The position numbers were made by a program, and so were the translations under genes. Source: Achromobacter deleyi (GTDB taxonomy: Bacteria > Pseudomonadota > Gammaproteobacteria > Burkholderiales > Burkholderiaceae_B). Taken from it: a stretch of DNA of 64,000 bases. Of the stretch, positions 7,477 to 16,968 are shown piece by piece (within the stretch, counting starts at the first letter, position 1; every line of letters starts with the position of its first letter). The stretch spans positions 170,997 to 234,996 of the forward strand of contig NZ_CADIJO010000010.1 in assembly GCF_902859705.1 (NCBI RefSeq). The letters run 5' to 3'. The notes under the pieces are model-generated. The model saw nothing but the letters and a program-made list of their open reading frames with translations. It ran no database searches and was not told the DNA's origin.

Positions 7477-8694
7477 TCAGGTGGTGCCGACCCGGCCGGG
7501 GACCGCGTCGTTCAGGTAGTAATTGCCCACCGCGTGGCGCTTCCAGCGTACCGGGTCGTGCAGCGTGTGGGTGCGCGCGTTGCGCCAGTGGCGGTCCAGG
7601 TTCAGGTGGTCCAGCGTGGCCTGCGTGCCGGCCAGTTCGAACAGCTTCGTGCCCGCCGCCAGCGCCGATTCCGTCGTCAGCGCGCGGGCCTCGGCCACCG
7701 CGATGGCGGCGGCGGCCACCAGGTGCGGCTGCGGGTCTGCAGTCGCCACGTCCAGGATGCGGCCGGCGCGGGCCACCAGCGCTCTTGCGGCATCCAGGCG
7801 GATCGACAGGCGGCCGAATTCGCTGAGCGTCAGCGGGTCGTCGGCCGCGCGTTCCACGCCGGCATCGATCCACGGGCGCGAGCGGTTGCGCACGAACTCC
7901 AGCGCGTCCGCCAGCGCCGCCTGGCCGATGCCCAGGTCGATCGCGGCGTGGATGATCTGCGCCAGCGGCTTGATCGTGTTGGGTGGCGCAGTGGAGTCGA
8001 CCAGCACCATCACGTTCTCCGCCGGCACCGCCACGTCCTTGAACAGCACCGTGCCGCTGCCCGTCACGCGCTGGCCGAAACCCGACCAGTCGTCGATCAC
8101 CTCCACCCCGGGGCTGTCGCGGCGCACGAAGGCCAGGCGCTGGATCGCGTCATCGCCCACCGTCGCAGTGGGAATCCACTGCGCGTAGAGGGCACCCGTG
8201 CAATAGAACTTGCTGCCGTTGATACGCCAGCCGCCCTCGCCGTCCGGCGACAGGCGGGTGCGGCGTTCGGCGGCGGTGCGGGTGCCGATCTCGGCCAGGG
8301 CGTTGCCGAAGCGTTCCCCCGCCAGGGCGCGGGCGTAGAAGCGGCGCTTCTGGTCGGCGCTGCCGTTCACGCGCAGCACTTCCAGCGCGTAATAGTGGTT
8401 TTGTGGAATCTGGCCCAGCGAGCCGTCGGCGCCCGAGATGATCGCCGTCACCTCGGCCAGCGTCACCCTCGACACCCCCGCGCCGCCGTATTCTCGCGGC
8501 ACGGTGATGCCCCACAGACCCGATTGCGAATAGCGTTCCAGTTCCGGCAGGGGCAGACGCCGTTCGCGGTCGCGCTGGGCGGCCTCCAGGGCGAAGTCCG
8601 CGGCCAGCACGCGCGCAACGTCCAGCGCCTGGGCATCGCTGGCGATGATGGCGGCGCGCTGCGGCGCCAGGGTCGAAATGGGCGTGTCGCTCAT
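7477..8694 (-). CDS. sfnB: SfnB-family sulfur acquisition oxidoreductase (copy 1)
   Basis: This 405-aa acyl-CoA-dehydrogenase-fold flavoprotein resembles SfnB, linked to dimethylsulfone/organosulfur use under sulfur starvation. The N-terminal helical domain has SGLWGITVPREYGGAGVSRV near residue 57. The middle beta domain has KFYCTGALYAQWIP near residue 160 and DDWSGFGQRVTGSGTVLF near residue 200. The C-terminus carries LNLDRHWRNARTHTLHDPVR near residue 367. It lies 3 bp downstream of its paralogue and 21 bp upstream of the NtaA-like gene, so the three form an operon. The family name is secure; the exact substrate is not. Confidence 0.88.
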   Translation of the reverse strand: MSDTPISTLAPQRAAIIASDAQALDVARVLAADFALEAAQRDRERRLPLPELERYSQSGLWGITVPREYGGAGVSRVTLAEVTAIISGADGSLGQIPQNHYYALEVLRVNGSADQKRRFYARALAGERFGNALAEIGTRTAAERRTRLSPDGEGGWRINGSKFYCTGALYAQWIPTATVGDDAIQRLAFVRRDSPGVEVIDDWSGFGQRVTGSGTVLFKDVAVPAENVMVLVDSTAPPNTIKPLAQIIHAAIDLGIGQAALADALEFVRNRSRPWIDAGVERAADDPLTLSEFGRLSIRLDAARALVARAGRILDVATADPQPHLVAAAAIAVAEARALTTESALAAGTKLFELAGTQATLDHLNLDRHWRNARTHTLHDPVRWKRHAVGNYYLNDAVPGRVGTT

Positions 8695-8697
8695 GGC

Positions 8698-9966
8698 TCA
8701 GATCCAGGAATGGCGGTTGGGGCGGCGGCCGTTCAGCAGGTAATTGCCCACGGCGTGGTACTTCCAGCGCACCGGGTCGTGCAGCGTGTGGGTGCGGGCA
8801 TTGCGCCAATGGCGATCCAGGTTGAATTCCGCCAGCGATGAACGCGAGCCGGACAGCTCGAACAGCGTTTCGCTGGCGGCCAGCGCGATCTCGGTGGTCA
8901 GCGCCTTGGCGCGCGCCACCGCAATGGATGCGGCGGCCACGTCGTCGGCATCCAGCGTGCGCGGGGTGGCGTCGTCCAGGTGTGCGGCGGCTTCCAGCAG
9001 CACGGCCTGCGCGGCGTGCAGGTCGATGAACAGGCGGCCCACGTCGCCGATCACATAGGGGTCTTGCGTGGCGCGTTCGACGCCGGCCTCGGCCCACGGG
9101 CGGGCGCGTTCGCGCAGGAATTTGACGGTGTCGTTCAGCGCGGCCTCCGCAATCCCGGCGTCGATGGCGGCCTGCATCAGCTGGGCGAACGGGCCTTGCA
9201 GCGCGGGCTTTTCCTGCACCGCCCAGGCCGGCAGCACGGCGTCAGGTTCGACCCGCACGTTGTCCAGCAGCACCGTGCCGCTGGCGGTGGTGCGCTGGCC
9301 GAAGCTGGACCAATCGTCCACCACCGTCAGGCCCGGCGCGCCGCGATCCAGCAGCACCGTCACCAGGCGGCCTTCGGTGTCCAGCGCCTTGGTGGGTATC
9401 CAGTGCGCGTACAGCGCACCGGTGGAATAGTATTTTCGCCCCGACAGCCGGTAGCCATTGCCCTCGGCCACCAGCCGCGCCTGCACGTCGCGCGCATGGC
9501 GGGTGTGGCGTTCGGGGCCGGCGTTGCCCAGGCGACGGCCGGCCAGCACGCCCTCGTAGTAGTGCCGCTTCTGCTGCGGTGTGCCCACCTGGCGCAGCAG
9601 GTTGAGCGAGCCGAAATGATTCTGGGGAATCTGGCCCAGCGACGGGTCGGCCGCGCTGATGATGCGAAACACCTCGGCCAGCGTCACGTGCGACACCTGG
9701 GCGCCACCGTATTCGCGCGGCACCGTGATGCCGCCCAGGCCGCTGGCGGAATAGCGTTCGATCTCGCGCCACGGCAGGCTGCGGTCCCGATCGCGCTGCG
9801 CCGCGCCCTGTGCGAAGTCGGCGGCCAACGCATGCGCGGCGTCGAGGGCTTCGGCATCGCTGTGCAGCCGGGCGGCCGGCACCACGCGAGGCGCCTCGTC
9901 GTTGTCCTGCGGAAAGGGGGAAGCTGCGGCTTGCGGCATGAGACGGGGCGCCAGGGGTGAAAACAT
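8698..9966 (-). CDS. SfnB-family oxidoreductase (copy 2, tandem paralogue)
   Basis: This 422-aa paralogue of the next gene shares the same layout: SGLGGITVPREYGGAQVSHV near residue 74, KYYSTGALYAHWIPTKALD, DDWSSFGQRTTASGTVLLDN and the C-terminal FNLDRHWRNARTHTLHDPVR. It has a longer, Ala/Pro-rich N-terminus of about 30 residues; internal Met codons, for example at residue 10, are possible alternative starts. It is the first gene of the three-gene minus-strand operon and diverges from the ferritin-like/ABC operon. Two copies may form a heteromer or serve different substrates; this is inference. Confidence 0.87.
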   Translation of the reverse strand: MFSPLAPRLMPQAAASPFPQDNDEAPRVVPAARLHSDAEALDAAHALAADFAQGAAQRDRDRSLPWREIERYSASGLGGITVPREYGGAQVSHVTLAEVFRIISAADPSLGQIPQNHFGSLNLLRQVGTPQQKRHYYEGVLAGRRLGNAGPERHTRHARDVQARLVAEGNGYRLSGRKYYSTGALYAHWIPTKALDTEGRLVTVLLDRGAPGLTVVDDWSSFGQRTTASGTVLLDNVRVEPDAVLPAWAVQEKPALQGPFAQLMQAAIDAGIAEAALNDTVKFLRERARPWAEAGVERATQDPYVIGDVGRLFIDLHAAQAVLLEAAAHLDDATPRTLDADDVAAASIAVARAKALTTEIALAASETLFELSGSRSSLAEFNLDRHWRNARTHTLHDPVRWKYHAVGNYLLNGRRPNRHSWI

Positions 9967-10032
9967 GCAGCCTATCGGCGCGGCCCGGCGCGCGGAAGGA
10001 CGGATTTCTCATGCGGTTATTTGAAATCGGTA

Positions 10033-10083
10033 TATGCCGCGCCGTGCCCCGCGCTACCTGTTAGCAGGCGTCGCGGCGGCATA
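10033..10083. promoter_or_regulatory. Imperfect dyad in the divergent sfnB/ferritin-like promoter region
   Basis: TATGCCGCGCCG at 10033-10044 pairs with CGCGGCGGCATA at 10072-10083 (one mismatch) across 27 bases. It sits between the divergent minus-strand sfnB operon (start 9966) and the plus-strand operon (start about 10172). The position suits a shared regulator. No regulator gene lies within this island, so any factor would act from elsewhere. Confidence 0.35.
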
Positions 10084-10171
10084 ACGAAATCACCAAAGAG
10101 TGTTTGCGGGCGGCTTTCGCGCTTGCTTAGAGTCGAGCTTTTCCGAGCCCTGCGCCCTGCCGCCCGCCTTC

Positions 10172-10999
10172 ATGCCCGAACTGGATCTGCCTATTGCCCT
10201 GGACTACGACGGCGCGCTGGAAGCCCGGCTGTTCGACGACATCCGCGTTGTCGTGGCGCCCAATATTCCGGCCGCACGCATCGAGCCGCCACGCGACCTG
10301 GCCAATGCCGACGAGCGCCAGGCAGCCGGCGAATACGCCATCTGGAACACCGTGCACGACCTGTTCATCACGCAGGTGGCGGCGCATGCCATTGCCGGCC
10401 TGTTCCGCGACGACTCCGAGTTCCAGTTCGCCCTGGCGCGCCAGTTGGGCGACGACGCGGCCCATGCGGAATTCTCGCGCGGCCGCGCTGCCGCGCTGCT
10501 GGGCCGCGACCCCTTGCCCGAAGTCGAGCAAGGCGTGCGCGATGCCTGGGACCTGGTCGGCGGCTTTGCGCTGCGCAATTGGCAGAACTTCCTGGCCTGG
10601 CAATTCCATTACGAACATTACATCCTGGCACGCCTGTTCGTGAACCGCCGCACCGCCCGCGTGCTGGACTTCGGCCATCGCGAATTTGGCGAAAACCGCA
10701 TCCTGCCCGACGAAGAAGCGCACCGCATCCGCATCACGCAATGGTGGCTGCGCAAGCTGGCGAACGCCAGCGAGGCCCAGCGCCATGACTGGACCGAAAG
10801 CCTGATCCAGGCCGATGAAGACGTGCAACGCATTCTTGGGCCTTACCTGCGCGATTCCTGGCAACTGAACCTGCGCGCCACCGGCCTGGATACCCGCGGC
10901 CACGTCGCGCTGTACGACGCCTGGCGGCGCGAGCTGCTGGCCACGCTGCTGCGCGTGGCCCCCGACGACCTGCCCCCCTTGACCAGCCTGGCCGCCTAA
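10172..10999 (+). CDS. Ferritin-like (carboxylate di-iron type) protein of unknown function
   Basis: The 275-aa reading from ATG at 10172 begins MPELDLPIAL; a GTG at 10100 would add 24 residues of low-complexity character. It is largely helical. Residues placed as in four-helix di-iron proteins are Glu54, a DxxH pair (Asp95/His98), Glu148 in FHYEHY and an ExxH pair (Glu181/His184 in DEEAHR). This is an E, (D/E)xxH, E, ExxH ligand set. A di-iron oxidase or oxygenase role is inferred from these residues only. It leads an operon with a peptide-type ABC importer and diverges from the sfnB operon, so its substrate may be an imported organosulfur compound. No signal peptide is seen. I do not recognise a named family. 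Confidence 0.75.
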   Translation: MPELDLPIALDYDGALEARLFDDIRVVVAPNIPAARIEPPRDLANADERQAAGEYAIWNTVHDLFITQVAAHAIAGLFRDDSEFQFALARQLGDDAAHAEFSRGRAAALLGRDPLPEVEQGVRDAWDLVGGFALRNWQNFLAWQFHYEHYILARLFVNRRTARVLDFGHREFGENRILPDEEAHRIRITQWWLRKLANASEAQRHDWTESLIQADEDVQRILGPYLRDSWQLNLRATGLDTRGHVALYDAWRRELLATLLRVAPDDLPPLTSLAA

Positions 11000-11033
11000 C
11001 CCGGCGACGCCCATCACGACCGAAGGAACCCGC

Positions 11034-12722
11034 ATGACCCAGCCCTTGCCCCCGGCGTTCGACACCGACGCGCCGCAGGACACCGTCAACCCCCTGCGCC
11101 GCTGGCTGCTCAGCGCCGGTGCGCTGATGGGCACCGGCGCGCTGTTTCCCAACGTGATCTTCGCGCCGGCCCATGCCGACACGCAGAGCCTGCCGAACAC
11201 GCTGCAAGGCGCCACCCCGGGTGGCGTGCTGAACGCCGTGGTGCACCCCGAGCCGCCCACGCTGGCCTTCTACCTCAATTCGTCTACGCCCACGGGCGCC
11301 GTGGCCAGCAAGATCTTCGACGGCCTGGTGGAATACGGCCCCGACCTGAAACCGCGGCCGGTGCTGGCCGAAAGCTGGACCGTGTCGGAAGACGGCAAGA
11401 CCATCACCTTCAAATTGCGCCAGGGCGTGCTGTGGCACGACGGCAAGCCGTTCACCGCGGCCGACGTGAAGTGGTCCGCCGAAGAGGTCTGGCTGAAGCA
11501 CGCGCCCAGCGCGCGCCGCGTGTTCCAGTACCTGAAGCAGGTGGAAACGCCTGACGACCACACCGTGGTGCTGCACCTGTCGCAGCCCACGCCGGTGGCG
11601 CTGAACGCCATCGACTCGCTGGGTGCACCGATTCTGCCGCGCCACCTGTTCGAAGGCACCGACATCCAGAACAACCCGTACAACAACAAGCCGGTGGGCA
11701 CGGGGCCGTTCGTCTTCAAAGAATGGAATCGCGGCAACTACATCGTGCTCGAACGAAACGCGCACTACTGGCAGCCCGAACGGCCCTTCCTGGACCGCAT
11801 CGTGTGGAAAATCGTGCCTGACGTGTCCGGCCGCGCCACCGCGCTGGAAACTGGCGCGGTCTCGTATGGCGAGCGCAATCCGGTAGCCTTCACTGACGCC
11901 ACCCGCCTGTCCAAGCTGCCCAAGCTGGCGGTGGACACGTCCGGCTACAACGGCTTTGCCGCGTGGCTGTGGCTAGAAGCCAACTTGCGCGACCCTATCC
12001 TGTCGAACCTGAAGGTGCGCCAGGCCATCGCCCACGCGGTCAACAAGCAGGCGCTGGTCAAGACCGTCTGGAACGGCTATGCCGAACCCTTCGTCAGCCC
12101 GGTGCCTTCGCTGGTCAAGCCGTACCACAACCCCAACGTGCAGCAGTATGCCTACGACCCCGCACTGGCCGAGAAGCTGCTGGACGAAGCCGGCTACCCG
12201 CGCGGCGCCGGCGGCTGGCGCTTTGCGCTGACCCACGACTACATTCCGTTCGGCGACGATTACCGCCGCACCGGCGAATTCGTGCGCCAGGCGCTGCGCA
12301 AGATCGGCATCGACGTCACCCTGCGCGGGCTGGACCTGGCCACCTGGACCCGCAATGTCTTCACCGACTACAACTTCCAGCTGATCAGCTCGTGGGGCAC
12401 GGTGCTGATCGATCCGCAACTGGGGGTCGAAACCCGCTACTGGAGCAAGGCTGAAGCCCGCGGTACGCCCTGGTACAACGCGTCCGGCTACAACAACCCC
12501 GACATGGACCGCGCCATCGAGGCCGCCCAGGTCGAGACCGACCCCAAAAAACGCATCGAACAGTACAACGAGGTGCAGCGGCTGGCGCAGCGCGATCTGC
12601 CGCTGATCGGCCTGTTCGAATTCCGCTGGTTCGGCGTCTGGGACAAGCAGCTGCGCAACGTGACCGACGCGTCGTCCCACTCGCGCAACAACTTCGCCAA
12701 CGTCTGGCTCGGCAAGGCCTGA
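11034..12722 (+). CDS. ABC transporter substrate-binding protein, peptide/opine family (SBP_bac_5)
   Basis: This 562-aa periplasmic receptor is of the DppA/OppA/NikA class. The N-terminus has a twin-arginine-like signal (LRRWLLSAGALMG near residues 22-34, cleavage near AHA at 49), suggesting Tat export. Family marks are PPTLAFYLNSS, FDGLVEYGPDLKPRPVLAES near residue 98, VLWHDGKPFTAADVKWS near residue 136 and GTGPFVFKEWNRGNYIVLER near residue 225. A good ribosome site (AAGGAA) lies 6 bp before the ATG. It is followed by two permeases and a double ATPase, a complete importer. In a sulfur island a sulfur-containing peptide or opine is likely, but the ligand is unknown. Confidence 0.9.
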   Translation: MTQPLPPAFDTDAPQDTVNPLRRWLLSAGALMGTGALFPNVIFAPAHADTQSLPNTLQGATPGGVLNAVVHPEPPTLAFYLNSSTPTGAVASKIFDGLVEYGPDLKPRPVLAESWTVSEDGKTITFKLRQGVLWHDGKPFTAADVKWSAEEVWLKHAPSARRVFQYLKQVETPDDHTVVLHLSQPTPVALNAIDSLGAPILPRHLFEGTDIQNNPYNNKPVGTGPFVFKEWNRGNYIVLERNAHYWQPERPFLDRIVWKIVPDVSGRATALETGAVSYGERNPVAFTDATRLSKLPKLAVDTSGYNGFAAWLWLEANLRDPILSNLKVRQAIAHAVNKQALVKTVWNGYAEPFVSPVPSLVKPYHNPNVQQYAYDPALAEKLLDEAGYPRGAGGWRFALTHDYIPFGDDYRRTGEFVRQALRKIGIDVTLRGLDLATWTRNVFTDYNFQLISSWGTVLIDPQLGVETRYWSKAEARGTPWYNASGYNNPDMDRAIEAAQVETDPKKRIEQYNEVQRLAQRDLPLIGLFEFRWFGVWDKQLRNVTDASSHSRNNFANVWLGKA

Positions 12723-12743
12723 GCGCCGCGGGACCCACCAGCC

Positions 12744-13721
12744 ATGTTCGCGCGCCTGCCCCGCCCCGTCCGCTACCTGCTGCAGATCCTGTTCGTGGTG
12801 GGCGCCACGGCGGTGGCGAATTTCTTCCTGCTCAAGCTGGTTCCCGGCGACCTGGTGGACGTGATCGCCGCGGAAAACAGCGGCATCACCCCGGCCCACG
12901 TGGCTGAGTTGCGGCTGGCCTACGGGCTGGACCAGAGCGTGCTGGCGCAACTGGGCTATTACCTGAAAAGCCTGGCGTCGCTGGACCTGGGCTATTCGTT
13001 CCGCTATGGCGAGCCGGTGGCAACGCTGATCTTTGGCAGGCTGCCGGCGACGCTGGCGCTCATTGGCACCGGGCTGGCGCTGTCAGTGGTGTTGGGGGTG
13101 CTGCTGGGCGTGCTGGCGGCACGGCGGCCGCATGGTCTGTTGGACACACTGCTGTCGGCCCTGGCCACGGCCGGCTATTCGGCGCCCATGTTCTGGACCG
13201 CGCTGATGCTCATCGTGGGGTTCGGCGTGCACCTGGACTGGCTGCCGGTCGGCGGCATTCGCGACGTGGGCGCGGCCTACCAGGGCTGGGCGCTGTGGCT
13301 GGACCATGCGCGGCACCTGGCGCTGCCGGTGGCCACGGTGGCGATCTACTACGTGGCCATCTACGCGCGGCTGTCGCGCGCGTCCATGATCGAAACGCTG
13401 CAGGAAGACTACATCCGCACCGCGCGCGCTCGCGGCAATGGCGAGGCCCGGGTGATCTGGCGCCATGCGCTGCGCAACGCGATCCTGCCCGTCGTCACCA
13501 TGCTGGGCCTCCAAAGCAGCGCGCTGCTGGGCGGCAGCATCGTGGTGGAAACCGTGTTCGCCTGGCCCGGCCTGGGCCAGCTGTCGTTCGAGGCCATCGC
13601 CAGCCGCGACGTCAACCTGCTGCTGGGCATCCTGCTGATGAGCGCGGCACTGGTGGCGGTGATGAACATTGCCGTCGACGCTACCTACGGGTGGCTGGAT
13701 CCCCGTGTGAGAAAAGCATGA
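12744..13721 (+). CDS. Peptide-type ABC transporter permease (DppB-like)
   Basis: This 325-aa inner-membrane permease has an N-terminal membrane segment (YLLQILFVVGATAVANFFLL) and KLVPGDLVDVIAAENSG, typical of DppB/GsiC. A long periplasmic loop and about five further membrane helices follow. The permease loop motif is IRTARARGNGEARVIWRHAL near residue 223. It starts 21 bp after the binding protein and its stop overlaps the next start (ATGA), so it is translationally coupled to the partner permease. Confidence 0.92.
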   Translation: MFARLPRPVRYLLQILFVVGATAVANFFLLKLVPGDLVDVIAAENSGITPAHVAELRLAYGLDQSVLAQLGYYLKSLASLDLGYSFRYGEPVATLIFGRLPATLALIGTGLALSVVLGVLLGVLAARRPHGLLDTLLSALATAGYSAPMFWTALMLIVGFGVHLDWLPVGGIRDVGAAYQGWALWLDHARHLALPVATVAIYYVAIYARLSRASMIETLQEDYIRTARARGNGEARVIWRHALRNAILPVVTMLGLQSSALLGGSIVVETVFAWPGLGQLSFEAIASRDVNLLLGILLMSAALVAVMNIAVDATYGWLDPRVRKA

Positions 13722-14593
13722 CGCTGCGTATCGGCTTGCTTGCCACGCTGCGCCTGTTGCGCGCGCCGTCCGCCGCCATCGGCGCGGCCATCCTGGCGCT
13801 GCTGCTGGGCGCTGCCGCCACCGCCGGCTGGCTGTACCCCGGCGACCCGCTGGAGATGGTGGGTGCACCCTTCACCTGGCCCGGCAGCGACGCCGAGTTT
13901 CCCGCCGGCACCGACCTGATGGGCCGCGACATCCTGGCCGGCCTGTTCCACGGCGCGCGCGTGTCGTTGCTGGTGGGCGGCGCCTCCGCCGCCATCGCCT
14001 TGGGTATCGGTCTGCTGGTGGGCGCCTTTGCCGGGTACGCCGGCCCGCGCACCGACGCGGTGTTGATGCGCGTGACCGAACTGTTCCAGACCGTGCCGTC
14101 GTTTCTGCTGGCGATCGTGCTGGTGGCGATCCTGGGGCCGTCGCTGTCCACCATCATCTTCGCGCTGGGCGTCACGTCCTGGACCGGCATCGCGCGCCTG
14201 ACGCGCGGCGAATTCATCGCGCTGCGCGAACGCGAATTCGTGCGCGCCGCCCAGGCGCTGGGCGCGGGACACGCCCGCATCATCTTCCGCGAAATTCTTC
14301 CCAACGCCCTGCCGCCCATCATCGTCACCACCGCCGTGCTGGTGGCCAACGCCATCCTGTCGGAAGCCGGACTGTCGTTCCTGGGCCTGGGCGACCCCAA
14401 CGTGGTCAGCTGGGGCAGCATGGTGGGCGCCGGCCGCGAGGCCCTGCGCACCGCCTGGTACATGACCGCCCTGCCCGGCCTGACCATCATGGCCGCCGTG
14501 CTGGCGCTGAACCTGCTCAGCGATGCCATCAACGACGCGCTCAACCCCAAGCTGCGGCGCCGCACAGCCACGGCGCCCGCGCCCGCGCGCTGA
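13718..14593 (+). CDS. Peptide-type ABC transporter permease (DppC-like)
   Basis: This 291-aa permease starts at ATG 13718, which overlaps the previous stop by four bases; longer frames upstream are not plausible. It has an N-terminal membrane helix and GTDLMGRDILAGLFHGARVS near residue 67, the DppC hallmark. The loop motif is REFVRAAQALGAGHARIIFR near residue 172. LSEAGLSFLGLGDPNVVSWG follows near residue 215. It pairs with the DppB-like protein to form the membrane channel. Confidence 0.92.
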   Translation: MTLRIGLLATLRLLRAPSAAIGAAILALLLGAAATAGWLYPGDPLEMVGAPFTWPGSDAEFPAGTDLMGRDILAGLFHGARVSLLVGGASAAIALGIGLLVGAFAGYAGPRTDAVLMRVTELFQTVPSFLLAIVLVAILGPSLSTIIFALGVTSWTGIARLTRGEFIALREREFVRAAQALGAGHARIIFREILPNALPPIIVTTAVLVANAILSEAGLSFLGLGDPNVVSWGSMVGAGREALRTAWYMTALPGLTIMAAVLALNLLSDAINDALNPKLRRRTATAPAPAR

Positions 14594-14622
14594 CCCGTCC
14601 GGGCCTTGCCAACACGAATGCC

Positions 14623-16326
<1,704 letters not shown>

Positions 16327-16346
16327 CGGGCGCTGGCGGGGCCCGG

Positions 16347-16402
16347 CCAGGCGCCCGGCTGGGCGCGCCCGGCTAGGCGCCCAGCTCGGCGCCCCCCCCC
16401 CC
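16347..16402. repeat. GC-rich imperfect tandem repeats ending in a C11 homopolymer
   Basis: Three related units ending in CCGGCT/CCAGCT lie at 16347-16360, 16361-16374 and 16375-16386. The first junction forms a perfect hairpin (GCGCCC, loop GGCT, GGGCGC at 16351-16366). They are followed by eleven consecutive C residues at 16392-16402. The repeats may end transcription of the upstream ABC operon, although no T-tract is present. The C-run is a slippage-prone tract 95 bp before the uspA start and just upstream of its probable promoter. Confidence 0.7.
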
Positions 16403-16422
16403 ACCTCCTCCCAACGCACTAC

Positions 16423-16451
16423 TGGATTGCAGCCAGACGCAGGCCTATACT
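16423..16451 (+). promoter_or_regulatory. Possible promoter of the uspA gene
   Basis: TGGATT at 16423-16428 and TATACT at 16446-16451 are 17 bp apart. The -10 hexamer matches the sigma-70 consensus well (5 of 6); the -35 is poor. The C11 tract ends 20 bp before the -35, so a change in tract length would alter the spacing to any activator bound upstream. Confidence 0.4.
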
Positions 16452-16497
16452 GAATTCACCCGTTGCTGGACCTTCCTTTTTTCAAAGGAGACGCAAC

Positions 16498-16956
16498 ATG
16501 TACAGGCATCTGCTCGTCGCCGTGGACGGCTCTCTCACGTCCGAATCGGCCTTCAAGCAAGCACTCGTTTTCGCCAAGGAAATGGGGGCTTCGATCACGA
16601 TCCTGCGCGCCATTCCGGAAGACCACCTGCTGGTCTACCAGGCCGAAATGCTGGGCGCGCACCAGGCCCCGCCCACCGACCAGGCCCGCAAGAACGCCGC
16701 CGCGTATCTCGATGGCCTGGAAATGGAAGCGCGCCACGCCCTGGTGCCCTGCAGCACCGCGGTCGCCGTCAACGACCATCCCCACGAAGCCATCGTCGAA
16801 GCGTCGCTGCAGCATCATTGCGACCTGATCGTGATGGGTTCGCACGGGCGCCACGGCATGACGGGCTTTCTCTTGGGCAGCGAAACCCAGCGGGTGCTGG
16901 CGCGCACGAAGCTGCCGGTGCTGGTGTTCCGGCAAGACCGGCCGAAGGCCGCGTGA
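16498..16956 (+). CDS. Universal stress protein, UspA family
   Basis: This 152-aa cytoplasmic protein begins MYRHLLVAVDGSLTSESAFK, the family opening with Asp10 contacting the nucleotide in ATP-binding members. Its C-terminal half has the ATP-binding pattern G-x2-G-x9-G-S (GSHGRHGMTGFLLGS near residues 115-129), so it is of the nucleotide-binding type. A strong ribosome site (AAAGGAG, 16484-16490) precedes the ATG. It stands alone, convergent with the reductase gene 12 bp beyond its stop. Confidence 0.92.
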   Translation: MYRHLLVAVDGSLTSESAFKQALVFAKEMGASITILRAIPEDHLLVYQAEMLGAHQAPPTDQARKNAAAYLDGLEMEARHALVPCSTAVAVNDHPHEAIVEASLQHHCDLIVMGSHGRHGMTGFLLGSETQRVLARTKLPVLVFRQDRPKAA

Positions 16957-16968
16957 AGGATCAAGGGC

